Numbered from the stretch's first letter, positions 33,822-44,208 are shown. The stretch is 64,000 nucleotides of DNA from Microscilla marina ATCC 23134 (GCF_000169175.1 NZ_AAWS01000001.1:124001-188000); one strand, 5' to 3'. Numbers and translations: made by a program. The notes: a model not told the origin generated them from the letters alone.

Positions 33822-34682
33822 CTACTTAAGCTTTTTCCACTTCGTGATTAACGCTTCGTTCATACGAACAAAATCGGGGTTCTTACGCACTTTGGCAGCA
33901 GCAATGCTCAACTTTGCCGTGGCTATAGCCTGTGTATATTTTTTAAGCCTTCCTTCAATTTTTGCTTGATAGTGCAGCATCCAATAAGCGTCGGGGCGCA
34001 ATTTGGCCGCTTGGGTAGCCCACTCAAGTGCTTTGTTTAAATCTCTGCCTGTTTCGAAGTAGTAACGCGCTGAAGTATAGTAAGCTTGAGCAAGTGTACG
34101 CGCTGGGTTGTCCATTACCTTTTTTATCTGCTTCATTACCTTTGGGTCCACCTCCGTCTCAATTCTGAATGCCACCATTGTGTTTTCCCAAAAAATACGC
34201 AAATCGGCGCTGTTCTTATCAAAATTGCTAAAATCTATAGTACAAGTTTCGTACACCAACTTGGTGCGTTGTGGTTTTACCTTAAACCGATGCACATCCT
34301 GGGTGGGATCATACCTATTGCCGTACCCTTGTTTTTTGTTAATAATAATTGTCCATTCGATTTTACCCGGAATGGTATGTAAAGCGTATTGTCCCTTAGG
34401 AATTTTTTTACCACCTATAGTCACTGGCTCATAAAATGTAAGTCGGGTGTTTTGGTTGGCACCCGTGCGCCATACTTTGCCATAAGGCACCAGGTGACCA
34501 AATATTTTCCTTCCCTTCATTCCAGGGCGTGAATAACGCAACTCAATTTTGGTAAGCCCTATTTCTTGCAACAGGGTAACTGTAGGGCTAGGTACAGGTA
34601 CGCGTATTTGGGCTTGTGCCCACCAGCCGGTAAGCATTACCAAGAGGCAAGCCAGTCCAAAGTTTTTGTATTGTTTGTGCAT
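33822..34682 (-). CDS. DUF2911 domain secreted protein
   Basis: 286 residues. Signal peptide (LACLLVMLTGWWAQAQ), then a DUF2911 domain (~30-180): VTLLQEIGLTKIELRYSRPGMKGRKIFG, VPYGKVWRTGANQNTRLTF, IPKGQYALHTIP. The C-terminal ~90 residues form TPR-like helices (LEWATQAAKLRPDAYWML, KYTQAIATAKLSIAAA). It is a common periplasmic family in Bacteroidota with no known activity. Stands alone. Confidence 0.9.
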   Translation of the reverse strand: MHKQYKNFGLACLLVMLTGWWAQAQIRVPVPSPTVTLLQEIGLTKIELRYSRPGMKGRKIFGHLVPYGKVWRTGANQNTRLTFYEPVTIGGKKIPKGQYALHTIPGKIEWTIIINKKQGYGNRYDPTQDVHRFKVKPQRTKLVYETCTIDFSNFDKNSADLRIFWENTMVAFRIETEVDPKVMKQIKKVMDNPARTLAQAYYTSARYYFETGRDLNKALEWATQAAKLRPDAYWMLHYQAKIEGRLKKYTQAIATAKLSIAAAKVRKNPDFVRMNEALITKWKKLK

Positions 34683-35030
34683 ATTTGTATAATTTTTAAT
34701 TAAATAGTTTATATTTTTAAATTTATAACAATCAAATGAATTGAAGAGGTAAATAGTTATAAAATTTCATTGTTGATCAATAGCATCAGCATAATATTTG
34801 GTATTAAGGGAAAGTACTACTCTCTGAAAAATAAGTACTTAAATCGGGTGGGTATTTTTGATAAGAAGATATAATTAATATATTTATGCTTTGAACCCTG
34901 GCACACAGGAAAATGAATGAGACATATTCATTCAATCAAACAACATTGAACGAACAGTAAGTAGACATTTATTCATTTATCGCCTTTTTTGTGGTAAAAA
35001 CAAAAAAGCCAAACAAAATCAATACTTGCA
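34683..35030. other. Divergent intergenic region DUF2911/SpmAB genes
   Basis: 348 bp of AT-rich sequence between divergent genes. Apart from a short dyad gaatga/tcattc at 34915-34933, nothing is recognised. Confidence 0.5.
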
Positions 35031-36263
35031 ATGGTATTAAATTACATTTGGGTAGCCTTTTTCCTGATTGCGTTTATCATTGCGCTTTATAAGCTGATAT
35101 TTGAAGGGGATATAGAAATATTTGATCGCCTTATCAAGTCTACTTTTGATCAATCATCCCTTGCCTTTGAGCTTGCCCTGCACCTTACCGGAGCCATGGC
35201 TATGTGGTTGGGCATCATGAAAATAGGCGAAAAGGCAGGCATTGTAAAAATGCTGACCTTTGTTTTTGGCCCTTTCTTTCGTCGTTTATTCCCCGAAATT
35301 CCTACCAATCACCCAGCAATCACCCCTATTTTTATGAAACTGTCGGCCAACCTACTGGGACTCGACAATGCTGGAACTCCTTTGGGTATCAAGGCAATGC
35401 AGGAAATGCAAAAACTCAACCCCAAAAAAGAAGAAGCATCTAATGCCCAAATTATGTTTGCGGTGCTCAATACCACCGGGCTTACCTTTATTCCCCTGAC
35501 GGTAATGATTTACCGAGCCCGTTTACAAGCGGCCAACCCTTCAGACATTTTTATTCCTATACTTATTTCGGCGGCAGTTACTGGCATTGCCGGAATGATA
35601 CTAGTATCGCTCTATCAGCGTATCAACTTGTTTGACCCAGTATTGCTGGGCTACCTTGCCGTGATCCTGGGTTCATTGGGAATAGCTATTTATTACTTGT
35701 CAGGGTTGCCCAAAGAAAAAATCAGTGACATATCTAAGGTGGTCAGTAATCTAATCCTGTTTAGCATCATTGTATTTTTTATACTACTTGCCCTCTATAG
35801 GCGAGTCAATATCTACGAGTCCTTTATCGAAGGTGCCAAAGAAGGGTTTGATGTAGCCATCAAGATTATACCTTACCTGGTGGGCATTATGATAGCCATT
35901 GGGGTTTTTAAAGAATCGGGTGCGTTGGAAATTATTACCTCTACTCTCAAAAAAATAGTGATTTACTTTGGGGTGAACCCTGATTTTATCCCCGCCATGC
36001 CTACGGCATTTATGAAGCCACTCAGTGGCAGTGGGGCTACTGGTATGATGCTCGAAACAATGAACCACTATGGGGTAGATTCGTTTCAGGGGCGTTTGGT
36101 CTCCATTTTTCAAGGAACGACCGACACTACACTCTACATTTTAGCCATTTACTTTGGGGCAGTCAATATCAAAAAAACCCGCTATGCGGCTACTTGTGGT
36201 TTGCTGGCAGATCTTATTGGGGTGATCACAGCCATTTATGTAACCTATATTTTTTATCATTAA
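35031..36263 (+). CDS. SpmA-SpmB fusion, nucleoside-recognition (Gate) membrane protein
   Basis: 410 residues with about ten membrane helices. Two nucleoside-recognition domains in tandem: the first (~50-170; LTGAMAMWLGIMKIGEKAGIV, KLSANLLGLDNAGTPLGIKAM) corresponds to Bacillus SpmA, the second (~275-400; IPYLVGIMIAIGVFKESGAL, MKPLSGSGATGMM, FQGTTDTTLYILAIYFGAV) to SpmB. In Bacillus these proteins affect spore core dehydration; in this non-sporulating organism the role is unknown, possibly solute transport. The fusion is usual in Bacteroidota. Confidence 0.93.
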   Translation: MVLNYIWVAFFLIAFIIALYKLIFEGDIEIFDRLIKSTFDQSSLAFELALHLTGAMAMWLGIMKIGEKAGIVKMLTFVFGPFFRRLFPEIPTNHPAITPIFMKLSANLLGLDNAGTPLGIKAMQEMQKLNPKKEEASNAQIMFAVLNTTGLTFIPLTVMIYRARLQAANPSDIFIPILISAAVTGIAGMILVSLYQRINLFDPVLLGYLAVILGSLGIAIYYLSGLPKEKISDISKVVSNLILFSIIVFFILLALYRRVNIYESFIEGAKEGFDVAIKIIPYLVGIMIAIGVFKESGALEIITSTLKKIVIYFGVNPDFIPAMPTAFMKPLSGSGATGMMLETMNHYGVDSFQGRLVSIFQGTTDTTLYILAIYFGAVNIKKTRYAATCGLLADLIGVITAIYVTYIFYH

Positions 36264-36415
36264 CAAGCCTCCTAATGGGAGTAAATGTGATTACCACGCT
36301 CAGCAATATAAAAAAGGTATGGGGAGATTTGGCGGGAAAGATTAAAAAGGGAAAAGGTCATTGCCTGCCAAAGCATTAGTTGACGCAACCAAACTTATTG
36401 AACCCACACCATTTT

Positions 36416-38386
36416 ATGAAATTCGCCCTGATTTATATTGTTGTAGTCATTGCCCTTATTGTTGGAGTAAACCAATGGCTGACTGTGCCTTTTTTTGCGC
36501 AACAAAAACCCAAAAAAATTATTAACCCTCAGTTTGAAAAGAAAATTGCCAGCCAAACTACCAACGATACTACCTCCTTAGAGTACCACTACCAGTTGCT
36601 TACTTATCATTTTGGCAAACCTGCCTACCAAGCTACTCCTACAGCCAATATTTACCGCAACGACAAAGCCATCGAGCTGTATTACAGGAGGTATGCCAAC
36701 TATAAAAATGATGACCTGCGCGACATTGGTCACTTGGGTTTGGGCATTATTTATTTTCACAAGAAGCAATGGCAGGAATCGGGAGAGGCATTTGACAAAA
36801 TAAAAAATAAGTCAAGAAGGTATATCAGTAACGCTCGTGGCGAGTACTACCTTGAGGTAGGTGCAGTGTGGGTTGCCGAAAAATTGTTTAAACAAGAAAT
36901 CAAACTGAGAGGAGCCGTAGACAAAGCCCATCAAAACCTGATTAAGGCGCTTTCCAGGCAACAAAAATGGAAAGAGTTGGATCAATTGCTTCATCTGCCC
37001 AAAAACAAAGCGTATTTGGCGCAAACCGACCCCGATATACTTGCCTATATGTACTTTAGTCAAGGCAAAGTGTTGAGTTATGTACAAGTACGTTTAAGGC
37101 TCAAAACCAATACTATAGCCATTATTGCCAGTTGGTTGATTACAATGGTTTGGCTTGTTTACCTGATGCGTATCAAGTGCTTTGCCAAGCCTGCCTACAC
37201 CTTGTGGCTGGGGTGTTTTGTGGGAGCGGTTTTGTCTACGTTTTTGGCTTTCCCCTTGTACGACTATTACCACCTCAAGTTAGGGTTTTATCCTACGGGT
37301 GGTGTGTTCAATGACTTTTTGTATTGCATAGCTGCCATTGGATTGATAGAAGAAAGTGTCAAGTTTTTGCCTGTCATCATTATTCTTTGGCTTTTCCCTA
37401 AGTCCATCAAGGAGCCCATCGACTATATTTTGCTGGCATCGGTGGCAGCTTTAGGGTTTGCTGCCACCGAAAACCTGCTTTATTTGGCAAAAGATACCGC
37501 AAATATTATTCACCATCGGGCATTTTTTTCGGTAGTGTCTCATTTGTTCGACAGCTCTGTTATTGCCTATGGGCTAGTGCTTGCCCGTTATCGGTTATCC
37601 AAACGTCCTATGTGGTTGCAGGGCTTGCTGTATTGGGGGCTTGCTGCCTGTGCCCATGGCTTTTTCGACTTTTGGTTGATCAATCCAATTGCCCGTTTTT
37701 TCTTCTTGTTTACTTTTGGTTTTATGGTGTTGTCTATGGCATTGTGGATGAGCTTTATGAACAATGCCTTGAATATATCTCCTGTTTTCGATGATCAAAA
37801 AGTATTTAATTCTGACCATCTTAAGCGATTTTTGGTAGTGTCACTCACTATTATATTGTTGTTTGACTACGTATCTACGGCTCTACTCAAAGGCGCAGAG
37901 GTAGCCAATACCGAGCTCAACGACACTTTAGTTTTTGCGTTGTTTTTTATGGGATTTTTGTCTACCAGTCTGGCAAACTTCGACTTGGTGCGTGGCCATT
38001 GGCAACCCTTGTATAAAACCAGTTTTTTTAAGAAGCCTAACTACAATTACCTCATAGGTAAAAAAATACAGTTGAGCAGTCGGCAAAGCCCTGAAGTGGA
38101 GGAGTTCTTTCCCCAACCATTGACTATAGGCACACGCTTGGTGTTTGATGATGAAACTACTTATTTCAGACTTGATCTGCCTGCTCCTGTAACTATCACC
38201 AGTCATACTGTAGAAACATTGGTGCTATTTGTAAAGTACAAAAATGAACGTCCTAAATACAATGAAAATATGGGTGTAAGGCTTTTTTTGATGGATTTAC
38301 TTGAATCTGAAAATCTTAATAATACAATTTTACGTAAAGATAAGCTCAACTTTTGGATAGCTGCTTCTGCCTGTTTGGTAGAATAA
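36416..38386 (+). CDS. PrsW-family intramembrane metalloprotease with TPR-like N-terminus
   Basis: 656 residues from ATG 36416. One N-terminal helix (FALIYIVVVIALIVGV) is followed by ~200 soluble residues with TPR-like helices (LGLGIIYFHKKQWQESGEAFDKI, YLEVGAVWVAEKLFKQEI). Then a multi-helix membrane core carries the PrsW/CPBP protease motifs GLIEESVKF (E312-E313), LGFAATENLLY, SHLFDSSVIAYG and AHGFFDFW. A soluble C-terminal ~130 residues follows. PrsW cleaves the anti-sigma factor RsiW in Bacillus; here the TPR part may recruit substrate. The next gene, also TPR, is 45 bases downstream. Confidence 0.85.
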   Translation: MKFALIYIVVVIALIVGVNQWLTVPFFAQQKPKKIINPQFEKKIASQTTNDTTSLEYHYQLLTYHFGKPAYQATPTANIYRNDKAIELYYRRYANYKNDDLRDIGHLGLGIIYFHKKQWQESGEAFDKIKNKSRRYISNARGEYYLEVGAVWVAEKLFKQEIKLRGAVDKAHQNLIKALSRQQKWKELDQLLHLPKNKAYLAQTDPDILAYMYFSQGKVLSYVQVRLRLKTNTIAIIASWLITMVWLVYLMRIKCFAKPAYTLWLGCFVGAVLSTFLAFPLYDYYHLKLGFYPTGGVFNDFLYCIAAIGLIEESVKFLPVIIILWLFPKSIKEPIDYILLASVAALGFAATENLLYLAKDTANIIHHRAFFSVVSHLFDSSVIAYGLVLARYRLSKRPMWLQGLLYWGLAACAHGFFDFWLINPIARFFFLFTFGFMVLSMALWMSFMNNALNISPVFDDQKVFNSDHLKRFLVVSLTIILLFDYVSTALLKGAEVANTELNDTLVFALFFMGFLSTSLANFDLVRGHWQPLYKTSFFKKPNYNYLIGKKIQLSSRQSPEVEEFFPQPLTIGTRLVFDDETTYFRLDLPAPVTITSHTVETLVLFVKYKNERPKYNENMGVRLFLMDLLESENLNNTILRKDKLNFWIAASACLVE

Positions 38387-38431
38387 TGCATTCTACAAAG
38401 TCGTGTATACTAATTAAAATATAAGTGATTT

Positions 38432-38887
38432 ATGAATAAGAAAACAAAAGCCTTTGTCTGGACTGTAGGTCTATTGGCGATGATAGGAGTTACATTTGCC
38501 GTAGTCTATAACTATTACTACAATAAAGCCTCTAGAAAAGAGATAAAGTATGCCAAAACGCAGCTTGCCAAGCAAAGTTATTATCAGGCAATGTTGGGAG
38601 TGGGGAGAGCGATTTATTACAAGAAAAAGAACCCAGATGCTTATTTTATTTGGGGACAAATAGAAATAGAGCAACACCAAAATTATCCGCAAGCCGCCTA
38701 TTGTATGACCAAGGCCATTGATTATGCCAACCAACCCAATGCGGCTATGTTTTATCTGCGGGGCAAGTGTTATTACAAAATGAAAGAGTATAAAAAAGCA
38801 GTAGCTGACTTACAAAAAGCTACCCAACAAGGGGGACAGGCAGATAGCCTGGGTTATTACCTAAAAGCATCTAAAACAAAGCTATAA
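38432..38887 (+). CDS. Membrane-anchored TPR protein
   Basis: 151 residues: one N-terminal transmembrane helix (FVWTVGLLAMIGVTFAVVY), then TPR units (QLAKQSYYQAMLGVGRAIYYKKKNPDAYFIWG; MFYLRGKCYYKMKEYKKAVADLQKA). It follows the PrsW-type gene at 45 bases and ends at a strong terminator, so the two form an operon and may work together at the membrane. Confidence 0.82.
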   Translation: MNKKTKAFVWTVGLLAMIGVTFAVVYNYYYNKASRKEIKYAKTQLAKQSYYQAMLGVGRAIYYKKKNPDAYFIWGQIEIEQHQNYPQAAYCMTKAIDYANQPNAAMFYLRGKCYYKMKEYKKAVADLQKATQQGGQADSLGYYLKASKTKL

Positions 38888-38913
38888 ACTTTGTGTACAG
38901 CATAAAAAAATAC

Positions 38914-38952
38914 AAAAACGACGACATCAGTATTATTGGTGTCGTCGTTTTT
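38914..38952. terminator. Bidirectional intrinsic terminator
   Basis: Stem aaacgacgacatca/tggtgtcgtcgttt with flanking A and T runs. It lies between the convergent TPR gene and the acyl-CoA ligase gene. Confidence 0.9.
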
Positions 38953-38972
38953 TACTTTAGCCAAGTTACAAA

Positions 38973-40598
38973 TTAGGCTTCTTCTTCGTAAAAACCTTCA
39001 AACTGTTTGCGCAAAGTTAGTTTGCTAAACTTGCCCGTGGCAGTCATTGGAATCTCCTCTACAAAAACCACCTCGTCAGGAATCTGCCATTTGGCAAACT
39101 CGGTTCCCAGGTGTGTCTTAATACTTTCTTTGTCTGGGTTTTTACCTTCTTTGGGCACTACCACCAGCAAAGGCCTTTCACCCCATTTTTTATGCTTGAG
39201 CGCAATGGCGGCTGCCATGAGTACATCAGGATGCCCCATGGCTGTATTTTCCATTTCTACCGAGCTTATCCATTCGCCCCCCGACTTGATCAAGTCCTTC
39301 GAACGGTCTACAATTTCCATATAACCAAAACGGTCAATAGATGCCATGTCACCCGTGTCGAACCAACCGTCTTTGTTTACAGCAGGGGCATCGCTGCCAT
39401 AGTAAGTATGTACTACCCAATTGCCTCGCACCAACAAATGTCCTACTGCCTCACCATTGTGAGGTAGCTCGTTGCCTTCTTCGTCTACAATTTTTAGGTC
39501 AATGCCAAATACCGGGCGTCCTTGTTTCAAACGTATTTTGGCTTGTTCTTCTTGTGGCAAGTCTTTGAGTTGTGGAATGGCACGATTGATTGTACCTAGT
39601 GGGCTGGTTTCAGTCATTCCCCAGGCGTGCAAGAGTTGGGCGTCGTGTTTTTGTTCAAAGGCATCAAACATCCACGGAGGTGCTGCCGACCCGCCTACTA
39701 CTACATCACGCAACGAGTCAAGCTTTCGCCCTTTTTGTTTGGCAAAGTCGAGCAAGTTGGTCCATACTGTAGGCACACCCGCGGCAGTAGTTGCCTGGTA
39801 TTTATCTACCAGTTCAAAAATGGCTTCACCGTCCATAAGTTTGCCCGGAAAAATAAGGTTGGCACCCACCATAGGTCCCAGGTAAGAAATGCCCCAGGAG
39901 TTGGCGTGAAACAAGGGCACTACTACCAGGAGAGTATCTAGGCTACGGATGCCAAAGCCATCGGGGAGCCCGGCAGCATACGAGTGCAACAAGTTAGACT
40001 TGTGCGTATACATGACCCCCTTGGGGTTTCCGGTAGTGCCCGATGTATAACACAGCGATGAACCCGCGTTTTCGTCGAACACTGGCCATTCAAACTGGTC
40101 AGACTCACCTTTGATAAGTTCTTCATAGCAATAGAGTGCTACATCGTGTTTGGTGGTGGGCATGTGGGCGGCATCCGTCAATACGATGTAGCCTTCTACC
40201 TTGCCAAACTTGGGGTGCATTGCCTCAATCAGTGGCCAAAAGATAGGATCAATACAAATAAAACGGTCTTCGGCGTGGTTGATGATGTAATCCATTTGCC
40301 CCGCCGATAAACGTGGGTTGATGGTGTGACACACTGCCCCTTGCCCCGATATAGCATACCAGGCTTCGAGGTGGCGGTAAGTATTGAGGGCAATGGTGCC
40401 TATGCGATCGCCTTGTTGTACCCCTAGTTTTTTGAGGGCATTGGCAAGCTGGCGCACCCTTCGCAATATTTCGTGGTAAGTAATTTCGTGAATGCTATCG
40501 TCTTCTACCTTGCGGGTAATCACTTTTTGGTGGCTATAGTATTTTCCGGCGTGCTCTATACATTGCGCCAGGTTAAAAGGAGCATTTTGCATATTCAT
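38973..40598 (-). CDS. Acyl-CoA ligase / AMP-binding enzyme (DmdB-like)
   Basis: 541 residues from ATG 40598 (MNMQNAPFNLAQCIEHAGKY). Complete ANL enzyme: A3 motif CYTSGTTGNPKGVMYTHKS, LHAWGMTETSP, GWFDTGDMASID, RSKDLIKSGGEWISSVEME and the C-terminal catalytic Lys in MTATGKFSKLTLR. It is closest to medium/long-chain fatty-acyl-CoA ligases of the 3-methylmercaptopropionyl-CoA ligase type. It lies 96 bases downstream of the SGNH/MBOAT/P450/ACP genes on the same strand. It could supply acyl groups to that system or be an ordinary fatty-acid ligase; the gap leaves both open. Confidence 0.92.
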   Translation of the reverse strand: MNMQNAPFNLAQCIEHAGKYYSHQKVITRKVEDDSIHEITYHEILRRVRQLANALKKLGVQQGDRIGTIALNTYRHLEAWYAISGQGAVCHTINPRLSAGQMDYIINHAEDRFICIDPIFWPLIEAMHPKFGKVEGYIVLTDAAHMPTTKHDVALYCYEELIKGESDQFEWPVFDENAGSSLCYTSGTTGNPKGVMYTHKSNLLHSYAAGLPDGFGIRSLDTLLVVVPLFHANSWGISYLGPMVGANLIFPGKLMDGEAIFELVDKYQATTAAGVPTVWTNLLDFAKQKGRKLDSLRDVVVGGSAAPPWMFDAFEQKHDAQLLHAWGMTETSPLGTINRAIPQLKDLPQEEQAKIRLKQGRPVFGIDLKIVDEEGNELPHNGEAVGHLLVRGNWVVHTYYGSDAPAVNKDGWFDTGDMASIDRFGYMEIVDRSKDLIKSGGEWISSVEMENTAMGHPDVLMAAAIALKHKKWGERPLLVVVPKEGKNPDKESIKTHLGTEFAKWQIPDEVVFVEEIPMTATGKFSKLTLRKQFEGFYEEEA

Positions 40599-40694
40599 AT
40601 CTATACGTGTTTGAAGATTTTTCTTTATGTGATAGAAAGTTGCAATAATATTCTCGAAAGGGCAACTATAGCCAATCAAAATATGGTGTGTAGA

Positions 40695-41618
40695 TTAAAA
40701 ATGAGGTTTGATGAGAGGGCAAAGCAACTCCGTGTATTTTTGGGCTCCCCATTGATTGAGGTGTTGGGCATCTTTGAGAAAGCGGGCTTGTTGCATTTGT
40801 TGGATAAAATCAGCCGTGTAGACCACTTTTTGGTGTGGGGGTACATGATGGTATACTTCCAATGCTTGCTTTTTTCTTGTGGAGTCAACAAAGTTGATGG
40901 GAAGTAAAAAAATGATTCGTGCGTGGTGGTGTTGAGCTAATAGGGTTAAATAGTCGATCAATAACTTGTGCTCCTTTATATAAGGTGGGTAGGCTAGTGG
41001 GTTTAATACTTCGTTGTCATTAATAAACGATTGGATGCTTAAGCAGTTGTTTTGGGTATGGGCCTGAAAGCCAATGGGGGGGAGTGGGTTTTTGTAATTT
41101 AAAAGTACCTGGACAGTGTTTTTAACCGAGGCTGTTAAAAAAGCAGCTTGTTCCAGGTAGTGGGTTTGAATTTCGAGTTGCCTTTTTAAATCAAAACCTT
41201 TGACCAGCCGATGCAATGCCTTGGGGAGGTTTATTCCAAATTCTTGACAAATCAAGAATATGTGTTCAGGTAGTTTTTTGTGGATACTGGCTAATTCTAT
41301 AAAAATAGTTTTATGACCTTTGGTTTGGATAAGGTGTTGTGCTATAATACAAGAGTTGAGAAAAGTAGCTCCTCCCACGGCCAGGTTATATACCTTGTCC
41401 TGTCCAAGTTTTTTTTTGATAATATCAGGGTTTACCCCACACTGAACTCGACTGGAACCCAAAAAGAAGTAAGAAGTATCTTGAAGTGATTGACTGCTTA
41501 GTTTGGCTTCTTTCAACAGATGGTGGGGTTTTTTCCAAGTGTTCTGAAGCAGCAATATGACCACTACCCAAACACTTACAAATACGCCCAACTTTATCCA
41601 GGTATTGATTAGTTTCAT
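40695..41618 (-). CDS. SGNH/DltD-like partner of MBOAT
   Basis: 307 residues from ATG 41618 (MKLINTWIKLG), 8 bases past the MBOAT stop. One N-terminal membrane helix (LGVFVSVWVVVILLLQ) anchors a periplasmic domain with SGNH-type blocks: FFLGSSRVQCGVNPD (nucleophile Ser region), KVYNLAVGGATFLNS and the C-terminal DAQHLNQWGAQKY (Asp and His of block V). DltD and AlgX/AlgJ proteins have this layout and act with MBOAT proteins in acyl transfer outside the cytoplasm. The pairing with MBOAT supports the same role here. Confidence 0.8.
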   Translation of the reverse strand: MKLINTWIKLGVFVSVWVVVILLLQNTWKKPHHLLKEAKLSSQSLQDTSYFFLGSSRVQCGVNPDIIKKKLGQDKVYNLAVGGATFLNSCIIAQHLIQTKGHKTIFIELASIHKKLPEHIFLICQEFGINLPKALHRLVKGFDLKRQLEIQTHYLEQAAFLTASVKNTVQVLLNYKNPLPPIGFQAHTQNNCLSIQSFINDNEVLNPLAYPPYIKEHKLLIDYLTLLAQHHHARIIFLLPINFVDSTRKKQALEVYHHVPPHQKVVYTADFIQQMQQARFLKDAQHLNQWGAQKYTELLCPLIKPHF

Positions 41619-41626
41619 TTTGCAGG

Positions 41627-43006
41627 TTAAAATTGTATGTAATAATTGTCTATGATCAAACCTTTGCCTAAGGCTAATATGCACAAGGTGAGTTTAAAAT
41701 ATATAAACCATCTCTGCCAGAGGCTTTTACCTTGAAGGTAATCGTCAAACCTTTGTTTTTTTGCCTGTCCATTGTGATAATCCATCATACCAAATGCCAG
41801 CATAATTATCACCAGGTTTGCTTTTTGACCTGCCATGACTTGCCAGGGAAAGTAGGCATCAGTGTTTAAAGCTTGCTGAATAAGCGCTTGAATATCTGGC
41901 GAAATAAATACAAGGGCAAGTATGCTTGACAACATCAAATGATAAACAACTCCCATTACCTTTCTTAGTTTAGGATACGCCCATTTGCCAAAAGGTACTT
42001 TTTTTTCTAAAATAATCCATAGTCCGTTCATAGTACCCCACAAAAGTAGGCTATAGTTGAACCCATGCCATACTGCAATGAGCAAAAAGGTGAGCAATAG
42101 AATGGCGTTGGTATAGCGTCGTTTTTTATCATATTTGACCACTACAAAAAAGAAATAGTCTCTAAACCATTCATTCAGGGTTTTGTGCCAGCCTTGCCAA
42201 AACGTTTGCCGCGATGAGGCAAGGTAAATTCGGTGATTAAAGTTGTCTTTGAGCCTGACATTGAATAGTTGGGAGACTCCTTGAAAAAAATCTACAAACG
42301 CACTAAAGTTACAGTAGAGGTATAGAAAAAACACCAACCCTAATAGTAGGTAATAGCCTCCACTGATGGGGCTTGCCAAAAGGTTTTGCAAGAAGACATA
42401 TAACCTTTGGGCAATGACTATTTGTTTGAAAAGCCCCCAAAGCATTAATCTAAGCCCATGACTAATAGACTCATTGGTAATTTTAACTTGCTTGAATTGA
42501 GCAAAGAGGTATTTTGCCCGGTGCAAAGGGCCAGAGAATACCGTAGGGAAATAAAGCAAATATAACAGCAGCAAGAAAAAATTCTTCTCTGGAACTATAT
42601 ATTTGCGCTTGATGTCTATGAGGTAACTAATGCCATTGAAGCTAAAGTAAGACAAGCCAATCACTTGAAACCACCAGGACCAATGCCAGTTTTTTTGAGG
42701 CATAATCAAGTAGTGAGTGTATTGTATAAAGTGATGCCCTTTTTCAGTACTTTTAGCAATCAAGAGGGGCACCAACAGCAGCAATACCACCCACCAAAGT
42801 TTATGGATACGATCTTTGACCTTGAAACTTACACTGTAGATAATGAATGCCAACGCCAGCATCACCAATAACTTAGCCCCCACGATTGTATAATAAAATA
42901 CCAAGCTACTGATAAGCAAGGCTTGCCAGCGTCGATTGGCTGGAAAAGCAGCCACCAAACATACTGAGGTTAACACAAAGGCTGCAACAACCAATGGGTG
43001 AATCAT
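41627..43006 (-). CDS. MBOAT family membrane acyltransferase (DltB/AlgI-like)
   Basis: 459 residues from ATG 43006, whose ATGA overlaps the stop of the P450 gene, so translation is coupled. About ten membrane helices. Family motifs: [53 protein letters not shown], and the catalytic His region [22 protein letters not shown] (H314). DltB/AlgI-type MBOATs pass an acyl group across the membrane to an extracytoplasmic acceptor. Neighbouring genes supply a carrier protein and an SGNH partner, as in Dlt systems. Confidence 0.93.
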   Translation of the reverse strand: MIHPLVVAAFVLTSVCLVAAFPANRRWQALLISSLVFYYTIVGAKLLVMLALAFIIYSVSFKVKDRIHKLWWVVLLLLVPLLIAKSTEKGHHFIQYTHYLIMPQKNWHWSWWFQVIGLSYFSFNGISYLIDIKRKYIVPEKNFFLLLLYLLYFPTVFSGPLHRAKYLFAQFKQVKITNESISHGLRLMLWGLFKQIVIAQRLYVFLQNLLASPISGGYYLLLGLVFFLYLYCNFSAFVDFFQGVSQLFNVRLKDNFNHRIYLASSRQTFWQGWHKTLNEWFRDYFFFVVVKYDKKRRYTNAILLLTFLLIAVWHGFNYSLLLWGTMNGLWIILEKKVPFGKWAYPKLRKVMGVVYHLMLSSILALVFISPDIQALIQQALNTDAYFPWQVMAGQKANLVIIMLAFGMMDYHNGQAKKQRFDDYLQGKSLWQRWFIYFKLTLCILALGKGLIIDNYYIQF

Positions 43007-44208
43007 AGAGTTTTGTTTTTTAGCAAAATAGATTGGGCGTTGCGCATAAATATTTGTTTTGCCCATTGCACCCTGTTTTCCTCATGATCATCAAAAGTAT
43101 AGTTTTTTAGTAAGTGCATCATGGGCTGCAGGCAATGCCTCACTTCCAAACGGGCAACATTAGCCCCCAGGCAGAAGTGCATGCCTCCACCAAAAGATAA
43201 ATGTGGGTTTGGCTGACGGTCGGGTATAATTTCATCGGGGCGATCAAAAACTTCGGGATCACGGTTGGCGCTGGCAAGGCACAGGTATAACTTCGACTGG
43301 GCTGGCAAGTCTACTCCTGCATAGGTAAACTGATCTTGAGTTACCCTTACAGTATATTGCAAGGGAGCCGTAAATCTAAACAATTCTTCAATGAAAGCAT
43401 TTAATTGTTGAGAGTTGTTTTCTAATGCAAAATCGAACAAGTTTGAGTGGTTTAATATTTCATATAGTGCTATACTAAGATTGTCTTTGGAGGTTTCAAA
43501 GGCTGCCATGAGCGAAATTGCCATCAGCGAATACACCTTGTCGCTGGTATAGTCAAGTTGTTGCTCCTTGAGTGCTGTTTCAATTTTTTCGCGGTAGGGA
43601 GAGTGGTCAAATAGTTGTTTGCCCCATAATAAAGAGGTGTTGATTTTTTGGTAGAGTTGTTTGGGTACAAACAAATCCTGGCTACGGGCAAGTAGGTTAG
43701 AGTATTCCTTTATCTTGTCTGCGGTACCATATTTGTCAATGCCAAATATTTCTGAAGTGATCATAAAAATATAATCAGCGCAGTAGTCTACCAAGTTGAA
43801 CGTACCAAGCCTTTGGTAACGGGCATTTACTTTTTGTACTGCCTTCAGGATCACATTTTCCCACTCTAGCGAATTAAACACCTTGCCCAGTACGACCCTT
43901 ATTTTTTTGTGTAGTTTACCGTTCAAGTACATTGGCCACCATTGGGTGCTTTGGGCTAAATAAGGGCAAGCCTCTGTATTTTTGAAAATATAATCTTCTT
44001 TTTCTTTCAGGTACTGGCTAAGGTCTGATACATCAAGTTGGGGGTGGCGGAGCAAGTGACTTACATCACGGTGTTTGAAAAATATCCATTCCTTATGCAC
44101 CCCTTGGTGTATGGGGTTATTTTCGCGGCAGGCTTTGAGGTGAGGATAAGGGTCTTGAAAATAACCTTTGCTGTAGGGGTTCCAGATTATTTTTGTTGAG
44201 CTCTCCAT
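43003..44208 (-). CDS. Cytochrome P450
   Basis: 401 residues, bacterial soluble class (CYP107/BioI size). Motifs: ExxR in EELFR, the PERF-like region [10 protein letters not shown], heme loop [19 protein letters not shown] with ligand C346, and the I-helix AAFETSKDN in place of the usual AGxET/DT. Its ATG (44208) lies 22 bases inside the ACP gene, and its stop overlaps the MBOAT start, so it is the middle of a coupled operon. P450s paired with carrier proteins often hydroxylate the carrier-bound acyl or amino acid; a carrier-bound substrate is therefore likely. No ferredoxin gene is nearby. Confidence 0.95.
   Translation of the reverse strand: MESSTKIIWNPYSKGYFQDPYPHLKACRENNPIHQGVHKEWIFFKHRDVSHLLRHPQLDVSDLSQYLKEKEDYIFKNTEACPYLAQSTQWWPMYLNGKLHKKIRVVLGKVFNSLEWENVILKAVQKVNARYQRLGTFNLVDYCADYIFMITSEIFGIDKYGTADKIKEYSNLLARSQDLFVPKQLYQKINTSLLWGKQLFDHSPYREKIETALKEQQLDYTSDKVYSLMAISLMAAFETSKDNLSIALYEILNHSNLFDFALENNSQQLNAFIEELFRFTAPLQYTVRVTQDQFTYAGVDLPAQSKLYLCLASANRDPEVFDRPDEIIPDRQPNPHLSFGGGMHFCLGANVARLEVRHCLQPMMHLLKNYTFDDHEENRVQWAKQIFMRNAQSILLKNKTL

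Noticed and set aside
38973-40598. Identification of the ligase as DltA
   Set aside because: Motifs and length fit fatty-acyl-CoA ligases; no evidence for D-alanine specificity.
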